A DNA stretch of 64,000 bases from Phaffia rhodozyma (taxonomy: Eukaryota; Basidiomycota; Tremellomycetes; Cystofilobasidiales; Mrakiaceae), in contig JACGZH010000005.1 of assembly GCA_014706385.1 (NCBI GenBank), positions 620,001 through 684,000 on the forward strand. The letters run 5' to 3'. This document shows, piece by piece, positions 45,640 through 55,628 of this stretch. Under the pieces are notes generated by a model. The model saw only the letters and a program-made list of their open reading frames with translations, was not told the origin of the DNA and searched no databases. Within the stretch, counting starts at the first letter, position 1, and every line of letters begins with the position of its first letter. A program made the position numbers and the translations under genes.

Positions 45640-47526
45640 TTAGTATCGGTAGTGGAAGGGCTTGTAGGGTCCGTCCATGGGGAGATCGAGGTACTCGGCC
45701 TGGACCTTGGTCATCTTGGTAAGCTTGACACCGACGTGATCGAGATGGGCTCGGGCGACCTCCTCGTCGAGGGCCTTGGGCATGATGTGGACTCCGACGT
45801 CGTAGTCGTTGGTGGTCCAGAGGGCGATCTGGGCCAAGACCTGGTTGGCGAACGAGAAGGACATGACGAACGAGGGGTGACCGTTGGCGCAACCCAAGTT
45901 GACGAGTCGTCCGTCGGCGAGGAGCATGAGGTGTCGTCCGGACTTCATGGTGTATCGGTCGACCTGGGGCTTGATGTTGACGCACTCGACGGCGTTGGCC
46001 TTGAGCCATGCGACGTCGATCTCGATGTCAAAGTGACCGATGTTGCAGATGATGGCATCCTCGGGCATGGCCTCCATGTGCTCGGCTCGGACGATGTCTC
46101 GGCAACCGGTGGTGGTGACGACGATGTTCATCTTGGGGGCGATCTCCTCCATGGTGGTGACTTCGTAACCGGCCATGGCGGCCTGGAGGGCGTTGATGGG
46201 ATCAATCTCGGTGATGACGACTCGGGCTCCGTACGATCGGAGGGACTCGGCGCAACCCTTTCCGACGTCACCGAAACCGGCGACGACGGCGATCTTTCCG
46301 GCCAACATGATGTCGGTAGCTCGCTTGATACCATCGACGAGAGACTCTCGGCAACCGTACTTTTTTTTTTGAGAGGGGGGGGGGGAAAGAAAAAATGATG
46401 GGCATGGTTAGCTCAAAAGAAGTCTTGACAACGAGGAAAGAACCAAAAGGGACAGACTCACGTAGTTGTCGAACTTGGACTTGGTGACAGAGTCGTTGAC
46501 GTTGATGGCGGGGATCTTGAGCTTACCGTCTCGGAGAGACTTGTAAAGGTGGTGAACACCGGTGGTGGTCTCCTCAGAGACACCTCGGATCTCGGGGAGG
46601 TACTGGGGGAACTTGTTGTGAACCATGGTGGTAAGATCTCCTCCGTCGTCGAGGATCATGTTGAGGGGCTTGCCGTCGGGGAAGGCGGTGAGGGACTGCT
46701 CGATGCACCACTCGTACTCCTCCTCGGTCTCTCCCTTCCAGGCAAAGACGGGGACACCGGTAGCGGCGATGGCGGCGGCGGCGTGGTCCTGTGGACGGAG
46801 GCCAAGGTGCGAGATGAAGGATAAGATAGGATGGGATGAATGAATGAATGTCAGTGAAAAGATCTGTGAAAAGATGCGAGATAAGAAAGTTGACCGACCT
46901 GGGTGGAGAAGATGTTGCACGAAGACCAGGCGACCTGGGCACCGATAGCAGTCAAGGTCTCGATGAGGACAGCGCTGGGGGGGGGGGGGAGGGGAGGGAG
47001 GACGAATAAGGAGGGAAGCAAAAAAAAAGGAAGAAAAAAAGGGATAAGTATGGGATGAAAGAAATCTTGCGTTTCGAGAAACGTGTGCGTTAGATTGAAG
47101 ACTTACGTCTGGATGGTCATGTGGAGACATCCGGCAATTCGGGCTCCCTTAAGAGGCTGAGACTTGCCGAACTGTGTTTGGAAGCGCAGTGTATGCGATG
47201 GGTATTGAGGGTAGGTAGAAGGGAGGGGAGGGGATGAAGAAGGACAAAGAAGGACAAAGAAGAAAAAGCAAGAAAAAGCAAGAAAAAGCAAGAAAAAGCA
47301 AGAAAAAAAAAAGATGAGCTGGCGTCTTTGAGTGGACGATTCGGAGGCAAAGAAAGTCAAGACTGTACCTTTTCCCTGAGGTACATAAGTCCGGGCATCT
47401 CTCGCTGGATAGAAGGTGAATGGCATGGGCGAGGTTAGTTTCCGAGAGAGAGAGGAGAGAATTGATACAGGTAGAGATGTAGATGGAGAGGGAGAAGGGG
47501 GAGAAAGCAAGAGAAAGAGTAGTATA

Positions 47527-47558
<32 letters not shown>

Positions 47559-47714
47559 AAGACAAAAGTTGAGCCCACCTCAGCGAGCTCGATCTCCTTT
47601 CGACCGAAAGAAGCGAGGGAAACTGGAATAAACGAAAGTGAGTGAAACGATGCATGTGTGTATGTGATGAGTGCACACGACTGGATACTCACTGTCGGCG
47701 ATCTTGTAAACCAT
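45640..47714 (-). CDS. SAH1: S-adenosylhomocysteine hydrolase
   Basis: Cytosolic NAD-dependent enzyme that splits S-adenosylhomocysteine into adenosine and homocysteine, relieving product inhibition of methyltransferases. Seven exons start MVYKIADS (ATG 47714), then [39 protein letters not shown] and [20 protein letters not shown]. Conserved blocks are [45 protein letters not shown] and [20 protein letters not shown]. The NAD motif is [12 protein letters not shown]. The C-terminus is YKPFHYRY, keeping the Lys and Tyr of the usual KPDHYRY ending but with Phe for Asp. Codon choice is strongly biased to C- and G-ending codons, as expected for high expression. Introns cluster in the 5' half and contain G- and A-rich simple repeats. 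Confidence 0.96.
47261..47309. repeat. AGAAAAAGCA 10-bp tandem repeat in a SAH1 intron
   Basis: Four perfect 10-bp units followed by an A-run, located inside an intron of SAH1. Confidence 0.8.
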
Positions 47715-47891
47715 TTTGAAGGGATAGAGAGGAAGGGTGGAAAGAGAAGAAGAAAGGGTGGGGTGGGGTGGAAGAGAGGAAGGAGGAAGGAGAAGAACGA
47801 AAGATTTCTTTTAAAAACGAACGAGATCCGATCTCACGGTGGGAGGGGAAATAGAATAGAATAGAATAAAATAAAATAGAATAAAAAAGAA

Positions 47892-47909
47892 GGGGGGGGG
47901 GGGGGGGGG
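47892..47909. repeat. Poly-G tract
   Basis: Eighteen consecutive G on the + strand, with two more runs of nine or more G within the next 80 bp. Such clusters can form G-quadruplexes. Confidence 0.85.
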
Positions 47910-48465
47910 CGGCCGAGAGAGGGGGCCGAAAGGCAAGTGGGGGGGGGGGAACAGCCAAAGGGGGGGGGGAAGGAAAGAGGCAGAGCCAAGGGCAAAGGCA
48001 AAGGCAAAGGCAAAGGCAGGGAAAAGAAAAGATTAGGGAGAGAACAAAAAAGGGTTTTTTTTTTTTTGGCAATAAAAAAATAAAAAAGAATTGGCTAGAA
48101 GGGAATGGCAAGGCACAGGGAAGGCACAGGGAAGGCACAGGATGAGGCCCAGGGAAGGGCAGGGGCAAGGCAAAGTGACCAGGCAGAGACAGCGACAGCG
48201 ACAAGGCGTGGCTACGCAGACAGACAAAGGCAACAGAACAGACAGCGCAGCACACACACCTTCCTTTTGCCCCGCGCTGCTGCGGATCGTTCGATTCTCG
48301 ATGGTCGATCTAGCAAGAGAGAGAGAGAGAAAGGATTGTGGGCCGATAGACACGTGACTTGAATATTTAAAATTACGTAATCTTCTCTCTCTCTCTCTCC
48401 CTTACGCTCTCCATCCCTCGCTCTTCCCCCACGCCCGTTTCTTTCAGATTCCTCCTGGTTACGAT

Positions 48466-48595
48466 CCCTGGTCACACTCCCTGGTCACACTCCCTGGTCA
48501 CACTCCCTGGTCACACTCCCTGGTCACACTCCCTGGTCACACTCCCTGGTCACACTCCCTGGTCACACTCCCTGGTCACACTCCCTGGTCACACT
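48466..48595. repeat. Ten perfect copies of a 13-bp tandem repeat
   Basis: The unit CCCTGGTCACACT occurs ten times head to tail without a mismatch, 130 bp in all, about 230 bp upstream of ATP19. A diverged copy containing GGTTAC precedes it. Perfect identity suggests recent expansion. Confidence 0.97.
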
Positions 48596-48823
48596 TCATC
48601 TGATATACACCCGCACCCACGCCCACGCCCCCGTTGTTACGCCCTCTGTTACCCTCTCTGTTACTCCGCCTGCTACTCCCCTCCCTCCCCCCTAAGGCAA
48701 TCCCCCCCCCGGCCATCAGACACAACCGCTCACCCTCACAAAACCTATCTCTTTGCACCCTCACCCGCTCATCCCCTCACCCACCCACACCCACACCCCC
48801 CTTTCTTTTATCAATCAGCTAAC

Positions 48824-49920
48824 ATGGCCGGAGGAGGAGGACCTGGAGGATAGTAAGTCTGGTTCCCGCAAACACACATCTCCCAAGTACGCCCAGAAAA
48901 GTACCAACCTCTTTACATCTCTCTTTTTCCTTTCTTTTTTTTCTTTCTTTTCTCTCTCTCTCTCTATCTCTCCCCCTCTTCTCTTCTCTCCCTGCCTATC
49001 TGTTTTCGTCGTATCTCTTTCTCTCCCGGTCATCCTTCACCCACGAATCAAGCACGATCTTGGGCAAGTTCATCAAGAACGTGAGTGTCGTTTGGATCTA
49101 CGGTCGAAAACCTTTTTTTTTTTTTTCTTCTTTCGTGTCCAAATGAAAATCTACTAACGCACTACACCTTGCCCATTCATAGGAATACATGTCAGTCATA
49201 TCCCTACGATAATCCAAAGCAAAACCAACCAATCAAGAAACGAGGTCATCTCACTCATCATCCATCCTTTTTTCCCCTCCCCCCCCCTCCTCCCTCTTCA
49301 TCCCCTCTCCTAAACAGTGCTCTTGCTACCTACTTTACCATCGGAGCCGGGTAAGCTTGATACATCACTTTCCATCCCTCACCCCGTGTTGCCTTTCTTT
49401 GAAAACACACACACGTTCAAACCAACTGAACCAATCTCTCGATCTGCACGCCCGATAGTACCTACCTTGCCACCAACAAGCCCGCCGTCCCCAAGCCCAC
49501 CGTGTTAGAGACCGTCAAGAACATTGCCGGATCCAGGTATGTGATGACCGACCGACCGCCCGTGTCCTTTTTTTCTTCTCTTCTCTTCTCCCCTACCCAT
49601 CCCTCTTTGACACATCTGACCAACGATCTCCTTTCCCCCCGTCCATCATCATCATCTCTAGCGAGGAGGAGGATTTGTCAGTGTCTCGTTTCCTTTCGTT
49701 CCCTCTGCCTCTTTCAAACAGTTTGGAATCACCGCTCCTGCCTACAGTCCCTTTATCCCGATGATGATCGCTTATCGTTTCTTTCGTTCTTTCCCTGTCC
49801 CTGTCCCTCTTTCTCCTTCCTATCCCCCTCGATACACGTCGATACCACGATCAAAGGGCCAACAGCATCCGAAAGTTCATCGCCGACGCCGAGAAGGCCG
49901 ACATCAAGATCCCCCACTAA
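48824..49920 (+). CDS. ATP19: Mitochondrial F1Fo ATP synthase subunit k (Atp19-like)
   Basis: Small membrane subunit of the Fo sector associated with dimeric ATP synthase. Seven exons splice to 246 nt (81 residues): 48824-48852, 49053-49080, 49183-49190, 49318-49350, 49459-49536, 49662-49676 and 49866-49920. The protein reads MAGGGGPGGYTILGKFIKN, then EYIALATYFTIGAGTYLATN as the single membrane segment. KPAVPKPTVLETVKNIAGSS follows, then a charged tail EEEDFIRKFIADAEKADIKI ending PH. The family is judged from the N-terminal glycine start, the membrane segment and the size. Exon 3 is 8 nt and exon 6 is 15 nt. Divergent from SAH1. Confidence 0.82.
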
Positions 49921-50945
49921 ACGTCTCCTCCCTCTTTTTTTTCTCTCTCTCTATGTCTTGCCCCCCCCCCCATCTCTTTCTTCCCGGAATTCTGCTCTCG
50001 TTACTCTCGGACGGCGTTCGCTTGACTTGGTTGTAGTGCGGTCTGATAGGACGGAATAGATCCGGGCTTGATTTTTCTTTTGGGGAGAACGCAGGATGTA
50101 GGATACAGCACGAACGAACGAATGAATGAATGAATGAATGATTGAAACCACTGAAGAAGGAGAAGACGACCAAGGACAAGAGAAAAAGAAAAAAAGAGGG
50201 TCGGATACAGAAGGACGAGGATCGACGTGTCAGAAAAGAATGAAGGCGAAACAAACAGAAAGACCTCGACGTGACCTCGTCATCCTCCTTCTCCTTCTCC
50301 TCCCCTTTGTTGTGGAAAGGATGCAAAAGAACAATTAATCAAACCGAGACGATCCAGCTTTCTCCATCTCTTTTTTTTTTTTTCCTTCTCATCTTTTCCT
50401 CTTCCTCTTCTTCTTCTTTTGAACGGACATCATGAATGTGTATGTGTTGAACAACAAGAAAAAGGAGAAAGATATCGAAAGAAAAAGAAAAGAAGACAAA
50501 GAAAAGAACAAGGAGAGAACACAACAGTATCTTTCTTTTTTCCCGATCGACGGAGAGTGTTTCAATAGATCTTCTTTTTCTCCTCCTTCCTCTCCTTCTT
50601 TTCTTCCTCCCCTTGGGGTTTAATCGTTTCTCTCCCTCTGTCTGGGTTGTATCCTAGACTTTTCCCATCCAACAAAGGATCCCACTCCAGAGAACAGAAC
50701 GAAGAAAAAAGAAAAGAAAAGAAAAGAAAAGAACGAGGGAAACAAACAAAATGCTTGGATGATTGATCTCATTAAAGAACGTAGGGGGTGCTAAGGTGAA
50801 GAAGAAAGAGAGGAGGTTGAAAGACAACATGTGAGAGAGAGAGAGAGAGGGAGAGAGACAAGAAAACACAAGGTCAAACGACAAAGGGACAAAAGAGTAA
50901 GAGAACAGAAAGAAAAGAGAAACAATAACGCAGTCGTCTCATAAT
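49921..50945. other. Convergent intergenic region (ATP19 and SEC14 3' ends)
   Basis: About 1 kb with GAAT repeats (50115-50140), T-rich and A-rich tracts and GAAAA repeats (50705-50735). Only compositional short frames are present. I see no RNA gene. Confidence 0.5.
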
Positions 50946-51443
50946 CTAGTGGGTTGAACTGTAAGGGCCGTGAGCGGCGGCGACAGCTGTCAACAGAAAA
51001 GAACAAGGTGAACCGATGAGCAAACTGAGCCTGGAAAACAAGAAAACAAACAAAAAGCCAACACGAAAAGAAAAAGAAAATCCCCGAGTCAAGAGCGCAC
51101 CTTGTCTGCCGGATTCCGTGTTCCAAGGCCCGGCGTCGCTCGATGCTGGCTCCGTGCTCTTTCCTCCAAACTTAACCTCCAAGTTCTCCGCCGGAACCTG
51201 AGCCAACAGCTGGGTCTTCCAATCCCGACCAGGGATCGAGATCTTTCGAACAGTCACCTCATCTAACCAAGGCTTGACGAGCGACCAGACACCGGAGAAC
51301 AGATAAGGCGAGTTGATCTGCAGAAAAGTAAATCCCCCCAAGAAATGTCAGACTTTTCAAATCCAACGATCGACACCGAAAGCGATAACAAACAAAGAAA
51401 CTCACGATGAAGAACTTGCCCATGGTCTCAGGGTCTGCACCAA

Positions 51444-51474
<31 letters not shown>

Positions 51475-52739
51475 GAGTCAATCAGCTCACCCGTCTTTGA
51501 TACCATGGTAAGATGGCAAGTGAATCCCGACGCTTACAGTAATTCTGTCCGATAGTACTGGCCTCTCCGACATAGTTCTTGACCTTGTAAAAGTTGCTCA
51601 ATCCGACGTTGTTCAGGTCAAGGATAGTGCAAGACGTCTCGACGGTGTGTCCAACGACAGCCTGGCAAGCGGGAAGTCGCTCTCTGAACAGCTTCTCGTA
51701 CTCGTATACCAAACACTTAATCATTCGCTCCTGCGTCGTCGCAGCAAAGAGCTTGTTCATGTCAAGCTGCCCAAGCACCTCGACGTACACCGGTCGGCCA
51801 TCCTTGTCCATCTATCAGAGGTCGAAAGGATTTTGTCAGGTTAAATCACTAAACGCTTGACTCATGTCGTGAGAAGAGCAGTGAAGGCTCACCTTGTGGT
51901 CTATTGTTTTCAGAAAAAGACGAGATTACACCGGAGGGAGAGTTGCACAAGTTGATGAAACGAAAGAGAAATCAGCAGGAGGCATGGCATCAAGTCAGAG
52001 CATTAGCAAGAAAAAGACTCTGACGTACAGTACTGAGGGTAATACTTTTCGATGGTTGCCTTCTCTTCTCCGGTAGGGTAATCAAAGGTCCTGATGAGCA
52101 ACAAGCCAAGTTAATCCCTGTCCAAACGTATCCGAAAGATCTCTCATCATTCCTTGTACTTTCTCGTCCAGACTCACTTCCAGAGCTGGTCGGTTCCGTA
52201 ACTCTTTCGCCATTCTTCGTTAGCCTTCCACATCTCCTGGGCCTTGACGAGATCAAACTTTCGTGCCCGAAGGAACCGGAGGAGGGTGGCGTCGTCGTAT
52301 CGGTTATACCCAGGGCCGTTGGCGACAACTTCCGGTGCGAACGGATCAACCGGGCAAAGACCGGCAGCGATGAGGTTCGATCGGAACTGGATAAGGGCAG
52401 TCTCCTGCTCGGGAGACCTGTTGGATTCAAGGTAACCGATTGATCGTTGTTATTGTGTTGGTCGCAGTATCATCACAAACATTTGTCGTTCGATCGATTC
52501 CAACAGATAACCAGACAGAGATACATGCACACAGAAAGGAGTGTCCAAACAAAAAAAAAAACAAAAAAAAGGTGGATACAATATAGAAGAGACAGGAACG
52601 TCAGTCACGCAAACATCGAAGGAAAGTTGGACGTCAAGATCTCCATCTGGATCATCAATGCAACCATCAATATAACAACGGCAAGTACGCACAAGTGACC
52701 GACGTGTCCAGAAAGCTCAGAGGCGGTAGCGTGGGTCAT
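50946..52739 (-). CDS. SEC14: SEC14 phosphatidylinositol/phosphatidylcholine transfer protein
   Basis: Golgi lipid exchanger that coordinates phosphoinositide supply with secretion. The first exon starts MTHATASELSGHVGHL (ATG 52739) and, using the GTGCGT donor, joins to SPEQETALIQFRSNLIAAG. The CRAL-TRIO N part includes RYDDATLLRFLRARKFDLVK. The lipid-binding domain has DKDGRPVYVEVLGQLDMNKL, then VVGHTVETSCTILDLNNVGL, then YPETMGKFFIV and INSPYLFSGVWSLVKPWLDE. The C-terminal part gives SIPGRDWKTQLLAQVPAENL then LEVKFGG, and ends AAAHGPYSSTH (stop 50946-50948). All parts of the family are present. A CA repeat (51444-51470) lies in an intron. Divergent from NOB1. Confidence 0.93.
51444..51470. 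repeat. (CA)n microsatellite in a SEC14 intron
   Basis: About thirteen CA units within an intron on the minus strand gene. Confidence 0.85.
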
Positions 52740-53191
52740 GACTAAACCGATTCTATTAAGGAGAAGAAGGAGAACAGACGGTGATGATGGGGACGATGAT
52801 TGTTGTCTAGAAGGAAGAACCAAAAGTCTTTTTTCTTTGTCGGGAGTGAAAGAACAAGAAAGACCAGGAAACGCACGTACCCGGCAGAGATGGGCCTTAC
52901 TGGGTGGAGTAGGCTGTTGGGGGTAACCACGACCGTAGCCCAGCGGCAGCGGTTACGACAGAGAGGGCGCATTACGTAAACCACGTGATCTTCATTGGCT
53001 TACCTAATCCGGCCATTCCTCCCTTCTCAAACTTTTTGGATTATGGAACCAACACCCACAAGAAAGCTACTCTCGTGTTCTTAGTTCTCTCGCAAGCACA
53101 AAGAGAGAGATAGAAGGGGAAAGACAGTTCTTTCTAGAGAATCAAAAAGAACTCATCAGGATACGCCATCCCTACATATCTTACCCATACC
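52740..53191. promoter_or_regulatory. Bidirectional promoter SEC14 / NOB1
   Basis: Contains GTAACC at 52923-52928, GGTTAC at 52951-52956 and CACGTG at 52982-52987, then an inverted CCAAT box (ATTGG) a few bases later. The cluster of all three within 70 bp near the middle of the shared promoter is notable. Confidence 0.5.
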
Positions 53192-55243
53192 ATGGACCCC
53201 ATCTCCTCAACGACCGCTCCGGTTCCTTCGTCGTCCTCCGTTCCTCCGGTCGCCTCATCCTCTACCACTTCTGCTCCCTCCGCGTCCTCCTCTCAACCCC
53301 AGCCGCCTATCAAGAACCTTATCCTCGATGCTGCCCCTTTGCTTACACAGTTCCCTCTTAGAGGTCTTGCCTCAAAGTACATCATTGCCCCTCAGGTGCT
53401 TGCCGAAATCAGAGACAAGCGCGCTAGAGAGCACTTTGAGAGGTTAGGTCTTCTTGAGGGTGTCGAGATCGAGGTCAGAGACGTCGACCTCGTAAGCTTG
53501 GCTAAGGGTTCGTTCTCCCTTTCGAACGTTAGATAGATACAGATCGCTATTCCTAGGCTCGCTCACTCTTAATCTCACTTGATTGACCTCCCTTTTCTCC
53601 TTCTGTCTTTTCTTTATGAACGTAGTCACCGCATTCGCTAAGCAAACCGGAGATTATGCCGTGCTTTCGCATACTGATCTGTGTGTTCTTGCTCTGACGT
53701 ACGCGGTCGAAGTCGAGGAGAATGGTCACTGGAGAGTCCGAGACGAACTCGGCAAGGTCCGTACACTTTTAACTCTTGCCTCGTACCGAAACCCTTTGAG
53801 AATACGGGGTTAATATCAGTTCTTTTTCCGATCCAGCCCCCGGCCGGTCGACCTGTCCCTGCTTCTGCTTCTGCTTCTGCCAACGCTTCCACTACTGCTC
53901 CTGCACCCACTTCTCCTTCCAAGTCAAACAACTCTTCGGCACCCGCTTCCTCTCCTTCGAAACATCAACCCGCTACTACCACTGCCAGCATCACTACGTC
54001 TGGCTCATCATCTACCCCTGGTTCTTCTATCCTCCCTTCCACTTCCTCATGGGGAAAGCGCCCAGCATCTAATCCAGCTTCTGTCTCTGCCCCTACTTCT
54101 GTCTCAGCTCCCGCATCCAACGCACCAGAAGATCAGAAAGATGCCAACGGCGAAGTTACTGACAACCAGGCTGAGAAGGATGTTCCAGCCGACGATCACA
54201 TTGTCGAATCAATTTCTCAACGACTAGATCGAGCTACACTGGAGGCCTCACCCGCTCCAGTAGCGGATCCGCAGCCTTCTGCTTCCTCATCGTCCTCTGT
54301 TGCCACTACTACCGCTGTTGTTCCTCCATCACTCCCGTCGACGGCACAGGCCGCTGACGCCGAAGCCGAGTCTGATTCCGATGATTCCAACTCTGAGGAT
54401 GATGAGGAGGAAGGAGGAGCATGGATCACGCCTTCCAATGTCTCTACACACAAAGCTAAAGATCTAGGACTCGCTTTGCCTGAGGCGAACCAAACCGGCG
54501 GGAAAGCTCGGAAGTCTGCCATCTTGAAGAGCGCGTGCATGACGAGCGATTTTGCGGTCCAGAACGTTCTGCTTCAGATGGGACTCAACTTGGTCGGAGG
54601 TGAAGGAAGGAGGATCAGGAGCGTCAAGAGTTGGGTCCTTAGATGTCATGCATGCTTCAAGTAGGTTCCCCCAATCCTTATCATCGCCACTTTTCTCCTT
54701 TCTGTTACTGAGCATGCCTTCTTCCTTTGTGCTCTCTACAGACTCTGCAAGGACCCGTCCAAAAAGTTCTGCCCGTCTTGTGGTGGACCCACATTAATCC
54801 GAACATCCATCACTACTTCTGCCCCGACCGATGGCTCTTCCGAGCAAACCACCACGGTTCACTTGAAAAAGAACTTTCAATATCACACCCGAGGTACTCG
54901 GTACTCTATCCCTCTTCCTAAAGCTGGCTCTTCCAAAGGTCAGAAACATGGTGGCTCAGGTCTCGTCCTTCGTGAGGATCAGGCAGAATGGCAGAGAGGA
55001 GTTCGAATGGAACAGGGTAGGAAGGCAAAGGCTGACAGGTTGGTAAAGAAGAGTTTGGAGTCTGGTGGCAACGGAGCAGGTGGAAGTGGAAGCTGGTTGG
55101 ATGCTGATTGGATGCCAGAGATGTACTCTGTCGGAATGAGTGGGAAAGGAAGAAGGAGCGAGAACGGAGGTGGAAGGGACGGTGGGTTCTTGCCCAAGAT
55201 TGGACATGGAAGAAAGAATCCAAATTCAGTCAGGAGAAAGTAG
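53192..55243 (+). CDS. NOB1: NOB1, endonuclease of 18S rRNA 3'-end maturation
   Basis: PIN-domain nuclease that cleaves 20S pre-rRNA at site D in the cytoplasm. Four exons splice to 1773 nt (590 residues): 53192-53507, 53626-53756, 53837-54660 and 54742-55243. After a Ser/Pro-rich start the PIN domain gives NLILDAAPLL (Asp46 as the first catalytic acid), then QVLAEIRDKRAREHFERLGL. KQTGDYAVLSHTDLCVLALT carries further acids. A long disordered insert follows, then EEGGAWITPSNVS. The zinc ribbon is LRCHACFK and FCPSCGGPTL, two CxxC pairs. The C-terminus has FQYHTRGTRYSIPLPKAG and GFLPKIGHGRKNPNSVRRK. All expected parts are present. The insert between PIN domain and ribbon is longer than in yeast. 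Confidence 0.95.
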
Positions 55244-55628
55244 CTTTCTTTCCTCTTGTTCTCTCTCTCCTTTGCCTTCATCTTCTGTTTTCTTTCTTTT
55301 TCCTTTTCTTCGTGTTCGGGTTCATCTTTTTCGTGTCTTCCACTCCCCTTGCCCTCCACTCGCTTTCCTCCCATCTTTGTCTTGTTACAAATCCCATATA
55401 TCTTAGAACATTTCTCTCCCGTCTGTGCTTTTTCCCTCGCCATCGATCTGTTCAAATCTCCTTCTTACCCAGTCTATCCCGTTGTTTCGCGCTTCCATCC
55501 CTCTTCACATCTTTTCACGGGGTTTCACTTCTTCAATTTTTTGTGTAATGCGCTCACTGCGTGAATATTCTCAAGAATCTTCAAACATGTCAGAAAGGAT
55601 GATGTCAAGAATGCTCATTTGGAGACTA
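55244..55628. other. Convergent intergenic region (NOB1 and RIC8 3' ends)
   Basis: Strongly T- and C-rich + strand sequence, probably NOB1 3' UTR. Frames in it are compositional. Confidence 0.5.

Larger units (their letters stand above)
47715..48823. promoter_or_regulatory. Bidirectional promoter SAH1 / ATP19 packed with simple repeats
   Basis: About 1.1 kb shared by two probably highly expressed genes. It holds AATAG-type repeats (47850-47886), an 18-bp G run (47892-47909), further G runs near 47939 and 47961, and GGCAAA repeats (47991-48019). A GGCACAGGGAA triplication lies at 48112-48140 and CACGTG at 48351-48356. GGTTAC lies at 48457-48462, then the ten-copy 13-bp repeat, then three GTTAC sites at 48634-48666. 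The 88-codon and similar frames here are repeat-derived. Confidence 0.55.

Noticed and set aside
45652..46398. 248-codon plus-strand frame
   Set aside because: Antisense to the SAH1 last exon. It is open only because of the strong codon bias of SAH1 and is full of Gly, Asp and Val with no motif.
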